Shown here: positions 1 through 6,100 of the stretch, one piece after another
Numbering within the stretch: the first letter of the stretch is position 1
How the letters are laid out: each line of letters opens with the position of its first letter
NCBI GenBank assembly: GCA_031082105.1
Contig: JAVHLO010000125.1
Location: 1 to 8,925, forward strand
Reading direction: 5' to 3'
From: Planctomycetota bacterium
GTDB lineage: Bacteria; Planctomycetota; MHYJ01; JACQXL01; JAVHLO01
DNA: 8,925 nt
The notes under the pieces: generated by a model
Told to the model about the DNA's origin: nothing
What the model saw: only the letters and a program-made list of their open reading frames with translations
Database searches by the model: none
Translations under genes and position numbers: made by a program

Positions 1-309
1 CTGGGCCGTCACCGTCCCGCCGAGCGTGCTGGTCCCGCCCGACTCGATGTGCCGCTCCGAGAAGGTCGATTCCTTCACGTTGAAGAGATGCGGGTTGAGC
101 TTCATCAGCTCCGTGAGCTCGCTTAGCGGCACGTTGCCCTTGAACTCGGCCGAGCAGTACTCGTAGGCCTTTGCCGCATCGCCCTTGCCGGTGGCATCCA
201 GGAACGCGCGCGCGACCTTCGCCGGCGCGTCGGTCAGTACCCACACGAGCACGATGATGGCCACCCCGAGTGCAATCAACCCTCCCAGGCATCCGAGCAC
301 CTTCGCCAT
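1..309 (-). CDS. Small membrane-anchored protein with NTF2-like-looking domain, partial
   Basis: This is the first 103 codons of a gene that leaves the window at its left edge, so the C-terminus is missing. Residues 1-25 are one hydrophobic segment (start MAKVLGCLGGLIALG, then VAIIVLVWVL), which I read as an uncleaved signal anchor. The part that follows, presumably periplasmic, has the pattern AKVARAFLDATGKGD..AYEYCSAEFK, then a segment ending MKLNPHLF. That resembles the first helices of small NTF2/SnoaL-like anchored proteins in which a 'FLDA..KGD..AY...S.EF' helix pair precedes a beta-sheet. The family is inferred from pattern only and no function can be assigned. The chosen ATG has AGAGG 7 bases upstream. 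An in-frame GTG at 337-339 has a better ribosome site (GAGGAG at 346-351, 6-base spacer) and would add ten residues before the anchor. It lies 228 bases downstream of the pbpC stop, so membership of that operon is uncertain. Confidence 0.72.
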   Translation of the reverse strand, partial: MAKVLGCLGGLIALGVAIIVLVWVLTDAPAKVARAFLDATGKGDAAKAYEYCSAEFKGNVPLSELTELMKLNPHLFNVKESTFSERHIESGGTSTLGGTVTAQ

Positions 310-366
310 GACGCCGCCTCTGCATGATGCGTGTCTCACTGTCTTCTCCTCAAAGAACCATTCTCT

Positions 367-394
367 TGTCATTCCCGCTTTCGCGGGAATGACA
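367..394 (-). repeat. Perfect 12-bp hairpin with GAAA tetraloop (repeat unit 1)
   Basis: Bases 367-378 and 383-394 are perfectly complementary (TGTCATTCCCGC), separated by four bases. Transcribed from the minus strand, as pbpC is, the loop reads GAAA, a stable GNRA tetraloop. No run of T follows on the minus strand (the next bases are AGAGAATGG), so it does not qualify as an ordinary Rho-independent terminator. It could still stabilise or pause the transcript. Confidence 0.8.
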
Positions 395-454
395 GTTCCA
401 CGCCGTTTCGCGCGAAGGACAGTCCTGCACAGTTGCCATCTCCCGGTGCTCTGG

Positions 455-504
455 ATTCCCGCTTTCGCGGGAATGACATCTCCTCCCACTTTCGCGGAGA
501 TGTC
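455..504 (-). repeat. Two directly abutting hairpins (repeat units 3 and 4)
   Basis: On the minus strand the first hairpin after the pbpC stop pairs GACATCTCC (504-496) with GGAGATGTC (483-475), a perfect 9-bp stem with a 12-base loop. The second starts at the very next base: ATTCCCGC (474-467), GAAA loop, GCGGGAAT (462-455), a perfect 8-bp stem. There are no bases between the stems, so they could stack coaxially in RNA. The diverged unit 4 has lost the standard stem of the family but forms this different one. Confidence 0.72.
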
Positions 505-537
505 AGTATTGGACAGTCGCAAGAAGCCGCCCGGGGC

Positions 538-3084
538 CTACTCGACAACGATTCGCACTGAATCGCTCCCGCCCCGGTCATCGACGCAGACGATCTCATG
601 CGTGCCAATCATCAGCGGCCAGACGACGTCCGCGACACCCGCAGAAGAGCCGACCAGCGCGCCGTCCACGAACCAGCACAGCCGCGAAACGTCCGATCCG
701 ACGGCCGCCGAAAGCGACAGTTGCTGCCTCAGATGGTCAACGTTGCTGAGGAGCTTAAACCTCTGGCCGTCATGCGGGAATGCTATACGCGGCCGAGCGC
801 CGCCGCGACAGGCCGCGCAGGCCGGATTGTGCGGCGGCATCGCCTCGCCGCCGCCAGCCCCGCGCGACCGCAGAAACGTCGCCGTCTCCGGGTCGTATGC
901 GCAGCATTTCCGCCATTCGTATTCCCGCGTCCCGCGGCACGCGGAGCATAGCACACAGTGGGATATCTTGTCCACCATGACGAGCCGATGGATGTTGCAC
1001 GGCTCGGCCCACGGGGCGTCCTGCGCGGGCAACCCGACCTCGCCTGTGCCGGAGAGGCACAGCGTCTCCGTTGTGGCCCCGCAATGCGTGCCGGCCGGCC
1101 GGCCGCTGGTCCTGCACACAGTTTTATTTTCGACGTCCGGGGGCGGCGCGAACTCGGGCGCCGGCAGCAGCGCGATGTCGCCCGCGCCGGGACCGACGGT
1201 GTCCGCGTCCGGCGTGGCGCTGCGCCCGGCGGAGGCGCGGGACATCTCTCTGAATAGTGCATGCACGACCGGCGCGGCGCCTTCCGAGCCGGTTACGCCG
1301 GAGGTTGGCGCGCCCGAGGCGTTGCCGAGCCAGACGCCGACGGTGTAGTCCGGATTGTAGCCGACACACACGGCGTCCCTGTGGCTCGCGGACGTGCCGG
1401 TCTTCCACGCGAAGCGCGGGACCGGCCGCGCGCCACAGGCCAGGCTGTCGCCGAGCTCGGCCGCGGCGCCGTTTCTCAATAGGATATCAGTGACCAGCCA
1501 TGCTGCGCCGGGCGATACCACGCGGACCCCCTCGCCCGCCGGCTCGGTCTCGAGCAGCCTCGCGGGCGCAAACAGGCCGCCTGAGGCAAGCACCCGATAC
1601 GCGACACACAGATCGAGCAGGGTCACATCGACGCCGCCCATCGTCAGCGCCAGCCCGTAGTGGTCCGGCCCGCGGGTCAATGTGGAGATTCCGCAGTCGC
1701 GAAGAAAGGCGTGCAGATTCGCGACGCCAACCTGCTCCAGCAGCCTGATCGCGGGGATGTTGAGCGACTCCGCCAGCGCCTCGCGGGCCGTGACCGGGCC
1801 GCGGTACTGCTCGTCGTAGTTCGTGGGGCTGTAGGCCGGGTACGCGCTCGGCACGTCGAACAGCACGGTCTCCGGCACACAGAGCCGGTTTTCGAACGCG
1901 AGCGCGTACGTGAACGGCTTGAGGGCCGAGCCGGGCGAACGGCACGACGTTGCGGCGTTCACCTGGCCGTGGTCTGCAACAGCGAAATAGTCCGCAGCGC
2001 CGACCATTGCGCGCACGGAGCCCGACCTGTTCTCGATCACCACTGCCGCGCCCGTGCTCACGCCGCGATGGCGCAGTCCCGCCACTGCTTCACGGACGCA
2101 GTCCTCGGCCGCTTCCTGGATGCGCGGGTCCAGCGTCGAGAAGAGCTCGGTCTCGGCCGGGTACCGCGCGAGCAGATGTTCCGCAAAATGCGGCGCGGCG
2201 AACGGCAGGTCGCGCATCGCGGCCGGGATCGGCTCTGCGTTCGCGCGCGCAACGCCGACCGCGTCGATGAACCCGCATGCAATCATCCGCTCGAGCACGT
2301 AGCGCCGCCGCGCGCGCGCGCGGGTCGCGTGCCGGTCGGGCCGCAACCGGGCCGGAGACTGGGGCAAGCCCGCCAGCAATGCGGACTGGCCAAGGCTCAG
2401 CTGCCGTGCGGAGATGCCGAAATAGCGCAACGACGCGGCCTCGATGCCGATGATGTTGCTCCCGTACGGAGCGCGGTTCAGGTACTCCTCGAGGATCCGC
2501 TCCTTCGAGCACTCCGCCTCGAGTTGCAGCGCCCTGAACGACTCGTACGCCTTTGAAACGAAAGTACGCGGCCTCGGTTCGATCAGCCTCACCACCTGCA
2601 TCGTGATCGTGGACGCGCCGGACACCGTTCGCAGCGAACAGAGATTCTGGCCGAGCGCGCGCAGTCCGGCGAGCGGATCGACGCCGCAATGGTCGTAGAA
2701 GCGTTTGTCTTCCGCGGCGATCGTCGCCTTGACGGCCCAGTCGCTCACCTGTTCGAGCCGCACCGGGACGCAGAGGGTATCGCCCTCGGCCAGCGTCACG
2801 CGCAGCGGCATGCCGGAACTGTCGAACACGACCCGGCACGTGGGGCTCGACGCCAGCTTTTCCATCGGGAATGGAAAAGCGAACCACGCGATCACGAAGA
2901 CAACAGCGAGCGACAAAAACACCACGGCCGCCACACGCAAGGCCCTACGCAGACGTTTGCGTGGTCGCTTCGATTTCTTCTTCTGGAGTGCGCCGGCAGA
3001 GCGAAGCGGCGACGGCGCTTTGCCTTGCGGCGTAGCCGCGTTGCAGGGCGGCGTGTCTCGTTCAGGATTCCCGGTTGAGATCAT
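538..3084 (-). CDS. pbpC: Penicillin-binding protein 1C, bifunctional glycosyltransferase/transpeptidase
   Basis: This class A PBP polymerises lipid II and cross-links peptidoglycan in the periplasm. Numbering is from the ATG at 3084 (848 residues; E. coli PbpC is about 770). A basic stretch (KKKSKRPRKRLRR, about 35-47) precedes one membrane segment (about 51-72). The GT51 domain follows with EDKRFYDHCGVD (125-136, catalytic Glu125), GASTITMQ (156-163) and RILEEYLNRAPYG (196-208). The transpeptidase domain has SALK (nucleophile Ser386 in SPGSALKPF), SLN (440-442) and KTG (561-563), so both activities should be intact. A Cys-rich segment (about 657-759) and a C-terminal BiPBP_C domain (about 765-848, ending WFVDGALV...VCVDDRGG) follow, as expected for 1C rather than 1A/1B. 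The start is uncertain: the frame is open up to the macroglobulin stop, a TTG at 3153 would add 23 residues, and neither start has a Shine-Dalgarno site. It probably shares an operon with the upstream macroglobulin gene, its usual partner. Confidence 0.95.
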   Translation of the reverse strand: MISTGNPERDTPPCNAATPQGKAPSPLRSAGALQKKKSKRPRKRLRRALRVAAVVFLSLAVVFVIAWFAFPFPMEKLASSPTCRVVFDSSGMPLRVTLAEGDTLCVPVRLEQVSDWAVKATIAAEDKRFYDHCGVDPLAGLRALGQNLCSLRTVSGASTITMQVVRLIEPRPRTFVSKAYESFRALQLEAECSKERILEEYLNRAPYGSNIIGIEAASLRYFGISARQLSLGQSALLAGLPQSPARLRPDRHATRARARRRYVLERMIACGFIDAVGVARANAEPIPAAMRDLPFAAPHFAEHLLARYPAETELFSTLDPRIQEAAEDCVREAVAGLRHRGVSTGAAVVIENRSGSVRAMVGAADYFAVADHGQVNAATSCRSPGSALKPFTYALAFENRLCVPETVLFDVPSAYPAYSPTNYDEQYRGPVTAREALAESLNIPAIRLLEQVGVANLHAFLRDCGISTLTRGPDHYGLALTMGGVDVTLLDLCVAYRVLASGGLFAPARLLETEPAGEGVRVVSPGAAWLVTDILLRNGAAAELGDSLACGARPVPRFAWKTGTSASHRDAVCVGYNPDYTVGVWLGNASGAPTSGVTGSEGAAPVVHALFREMSRASAGRSATPDADTVGPGAGDIALLPAPEFAPPPDVENKTVCRTSGRPAGTHCGATTETLCLSGTGEVGLPAQDAPWAEPCNIHRLVMVDKISHCVLCSACRGTREYEWRKCCAYDPETATFLRSRGAGGGEAMPPHNPACAACRGGARPRIAFPHDGQRFKLLSNVDHLRQQLSLSAAVGSDVSRLCWFVDGALVGSSAGVADVVWPLMIGTHEIVCVDDRGGSDSVRIVVE
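2984..3022 (+). repeat. Palindromic unit, left arm of the junction element
   Basis: Order of parts: TGGAGTGC, then stem GCGCCG (2990-2995) paired with CGGCGC (3013-3018), with GC-AGAGCGAAGCGGC-GA inside, then TTTG. On the pbpC reading strand it encodes residues GKAPSPLRSAGALQ. It is the plus-strand partner of the unit at 3112-3152. Confidence 0.65.
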
Positions 3085-3111
3085 TGGAGAAATCGTTTGG
3101 TCTCCGTAGAG

Positions 3112-3152
3112 CCAGAGCGGCGTCGCGCCTGCGGGCTTGCCGCCGCACTCCA
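3112..3152 (-). repeat. Palindromic unit, right arm of the junction element
   Basis: On the minus strand it has the same order as the left arm: TGGAGTGC, stem GCGGCG (3146-3141) paired with CGCCGC (3122-3117), inner GC-AAGCCCGCAGGCGC-GA, then TCTGG. Compared with the left arm, one stem base pair is swapped C/G to G/C on both sides, so pairing is kept. It covers the possible TTG start of pbpC at 3151-3153. Confidence 0.65.
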
Positions 3153-3165
3153 AAACAAGCCGGCG

Positions 3166-6100
3166 CTACTGTCCCGGCTTGACAACGAATTCGCCCGCCG
3201 CACCGCGGCTGAAAATGTCGGGGTCGTACATGCATTCTGCGTTCGTCCCCGGCGCGGCGTAGTTCCCGGGAGTCACCGCCCGCGCGAGGTAGCGAAACCG
3301 GACCTCGCCCGCAGGCAGATTCCCGAAGAGGAGGAGACGATCGTCACGCATCTCGACATGGTTCGGATAGAAATGCCTTTCACCGCCCGGTTTCACCCCG
3401 TACTCGTCCGGTTCGTCTCCCGCCGGGCCTTCAGCCGTCGAGCCCTGCCGCTCGCTCGTCGCCAGCCTGGGATTCTCGATCTCCAGCCCTGCGGGAAGGA
3501 GCTCCTCCACCACGATGTTATCGACGCCGTCCTCGCTGTCGAACCGCAGCTCGACAAGGACGAGGTCGCCCGTCTCAGCGGAGTCGCCCGGGAGCGGCTT
3601 CCCATCGCGATCCAGGAACCGCCGTCCAACGCTCATGTTCGAATGGGCCTCCCTGACGACGCCATCGAGCGGGATCCCTTGCGAGATCCAGTTGTAGAAG
3701 ACCTGGCCCGTGCCCGTCACGGCGATCTCCATGTCGTTGATCCCTCTGGTGTCCAAGCGAACCGTGTCGGCCTGGGTCCCGGACGCCAGCGTCTTGCCGC
3801 CGGAGCTGACGGTGACGGTGTACTCGCCCTTCTGGCCGACCATCCTTCGCACGTACTTCCCGAGCGCCATCAAGGCGAACGCGTTCTCCTGCGTCGTGCC
3901 CCACCGGCCGCGCTTCGAGCACGCGGTCTCGAGCCGCTGCGCAAGCATCCGGATGAGCGGCTTTGTCGGGTCGATGTCCATCCAGACGCTGAGCATGATC
4001 GCGTCCTGGCGGACCGTCGACGCCAGGCTACCCCCGTGCCGGCGCGCAAACTCCTCCGGCGGTATGAGGTAGGCCTTGATCGGCTCCACGGCCATCTTGA
4101 CGTTCCCGACCGCAACAAAAGCCGCCGCCAGATGGAACCGCCACTGAGGACGGGCCGACGCAAGGTACTGGCTGTCCTGCTTCGCGGCCAACAGAGCTTC
4201 ACCCTGTTCCGTGAGGAAGTTCATGCCGGCAATCGGCGCTCGGCCCGCCAGCGCAAGGACGAAACACGCGTAGGCCCGGCATTCGAGATCTTCCACGCCA
4301 AGCCACGGCTCGCCCCGCCACCCGGCGAGCCCGCCCTCCACCATCTTCTCCAGATGCGTCAGCGCGATGTCGAGCAGGTCGTCCGCGACTTCGTAGCCGG
4401 CCTTCTTCGCCTCCACCAGGAAGTGCGTCGCGTAGACGGTGGACCACGCCGAGTACCACGCGCCGCCGGGCCACATCGAGAACCCGCCGCGGTGGGGGAG
4501 CAACATCGAAAAAACGCGGTCCACACCGGCCTGGACGTAGACGCGAATCCTGTCCTCGTCGAATTTGTCGGGCTCAGTCGCCGCCGCGAGGTCGGCAAGG
4601 TAGAGGAGGGGGAACGAGGACGACGTGGTCTGTTCGATGCATCCGTACGGGTATTGGACGAGATAGCGCAGGCTTCCTGCGAGTTTCAAGGCCGGCGTGG
4701 CGGAACAGACGAGCGTTCCCTCTTCCGTGCCTTCCAGCCATTTCGTCGGGAGCGCGATCCGCTTCGATTTGCCGGCCTCGACGACACCGTAGTCGCACAC
4801 CGAGACAAGTCCCGCCGCGGGCCGGACTGCAAGCTCGATCGTCTCTTCGAACAGCTCATCACCGAGCGCCGCCTTGACGTGGACAACGCCCTTGCCGGGC
4901 CGATCGGCGGCCTTGATCTTGAACCGCTCGACCAGGCTTCCGCCCTGAGCGACCCTTACCGGCCTGTCGCGATCCGAGACCATCTCGAGCGGCCCCTCGG
5001 TCCAAACGGACAGGGCGACCTCGCCGTCGGCGCCGGTGTTATTGAAGAGCTCGACGGTCGCCTCGCACGTATCGCCGGGCGCGAGGAACCGCGGAAGCCC
5101 GGTCGTGACGACGAGCGGGCGGCGCACCAGCATCGAACGTTCCGCGCAACCGAACCGATCGCGCCCGACCGCGACGACCATCAGCCTCAATTGGCCGGAG
5201 AATTCCGGCACCTCGAGTCCGATGGTCGCCTTGCCGTTCTCATCAGTTACGACGTCGGCGACCCAGAGCGCCACCGGCCTGAACCGCGCCGCCTTGATCG
5301 GGTTCAGTCGTCTCGGGTCGAGCGCCACCTTCGCGATCGCCTCGTCGTCCGCCCCGTCGCCGCCCTCCTTGCGCGGGGCCTGCGCGACCTTCTCGATGTC
5401 GGGCATCAGGCGCGAATAGATGTCGAACGTCGCGACCGCGAGCGCACGGCGACCCTCGAAGAAGCCCGTCGGGTCGGGCGTCTTGTACTGTGTCAGCATG
5501 CAGATGCCTTCGTCGACCGCGGCAACGACGACGTCGGCCTTTACCCCCTGGCCGGACGCGTCCGTGACCGACACGGGGATCTCGATCTTTTGCGCGGGCC
5601 GGATCTCGGCGGGCGCGTCCACGGCAACGGTCAGCACCCTGGAAGAATGGTCAATGACGACCGGCGCGGCGCCGAACGCGCGGAACCGGTCGGTCAGGCC
5701 GGTCTTCGCGGCCCGGATCAGCGTCACACAACAGTAGACGTTCGGCCGATACTCGGCGAGCATGGGCAGGTCGAATTCGAACGTGTTCGCCTCGACCTGC
5801 ATCGTCTTCCGCCACAGGACCCTGTCGGACTCGAGCGTGATCAGCGCCTTGCCGGCGAACGGCGCGCGGGCCAGCACCTTCGCGGTCTCGCCCGGCGAGT
5901 ATTGCTTCTTGTCCAGCTCGAGCTCGACCCTGTCCGCCTTCTCCATGGACCATGAACCCCACTCCTCGATACCGGATCGCGCATAGCACCCCGCTGACGC
6001 CGACGCGCCCGAGGCGGGGTCGGAAACGACGATCAGGTACTGCCCGTACTCTTTCGGCGTGTGCGCGAAGTCGACGGCCGCCGCAACCTTTCGCAGGGTT

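Larger units (their letters stand above)
367..507. repeat. Cluster of four hairpin repeats, ATTCCCGC-type
   Basis: Four related units fill most of the gap between pbpC and the next gene. Units 1 (367-396) and 3 (453-480) share the exact core ATTCCCGCTTTCGCGGGAAT followed by GACA. Unit 2 (395-423) is a diverged copy that keeps TTTCGCG.GAA.GACAGT. Unit 4 (482-507) keeps CTTTCGCGG and ends ATGTCAGT. Units 1/2 and 3/4 sit as two close pairs. The ATTCCC...GGGAAT palindrome is a dispersed repeat type found in many bacteria (Neisseria dRS3 is a well-known example). In translation it gives spurious peptides such as VIPAFAGMT or SRFRGND, so ORFs here are not genes. The role is unknown: recombination or integration target, or 3'-end RNA structure for the pbpC transcript. 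Confidence 0.85.
2981..3155. mobile_element. MITE-like or paired-REP element spanning the start of pbpC
   Basis: The two ends are inverted copies. Left (2984 rightwards) reads TGGAGTGCGCCGGCA and right (3152 leftwards) reads TGGAGTGCGGCGGCA, 14 of 15 identical. The match extends outwards through TTC/TTT to 16 of 18. The right end stops 10 bases after the macroglobulin stop codon. The left end falls exactly where the Lys/Arg-rich pre-membrane segment of PBP1C begins. The interior contains a further short hairpin (GCGGC-GTA-GCCGC, 3027-3039). No transposase and no clear target-site duplication are visible. I read it as a non-autonomous palindromic element that has been taken into the 5' end of pbpC: the codons inside it (ISTGNPERDT..., then GKAPSPLRSAGALQ) match nothing known in this protein family. 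That it was mobile is inference. It could also be a fixed pair of REP sequences in a gene junction. Confidence 0.55.

Noticed and set aside
367..507. CRISPR array.
   Set aside because: The units are palindromes of unequal similarity with irregular spacing and no constant spacer length. They fit a dispersed hairpin repeat, not a CRISPR.
505..540. Rho-independent terminator right after pbpC.
   Set aside because: The GC-rich bases after the stop (GCCCCGGGCGGC then TTCTTG) give only a very short stem and no T run. The stronger hairpins further down also lack T runs.
185..1348. Open frame of 387 codons on the plus strand.
   Set aside because: It crosses the hairpin repeats, giving the well-known spurious peptide VIPAFAGMT twice, and then runs antisense to pbpC.
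2309..2322. Run of seven CG dinucleotides that could form Z-DNA.
   Set aside because: It falls in codons for an Arg/Ala-rich helix of PBP1C (ATRARARRR) in a GC-rich genome, so codon use explains it.
1660..2556. Open frame of 298 codons on the plus strand.
   Set aside because: It is antisense to the catalytic domains of PBP1C, has an Arg-rich composition and no recognisable motif.
3097..5955. Open frame of 952 codons on the plus strand, opposite the macroglobulin gene.
   Set aside because: It lies fully antisense to a gene with clear family motifs. The translation is Arg/Asp/Leu-rich with no domain pattern, as expected from a GC-rich codon-biased antisense frame.
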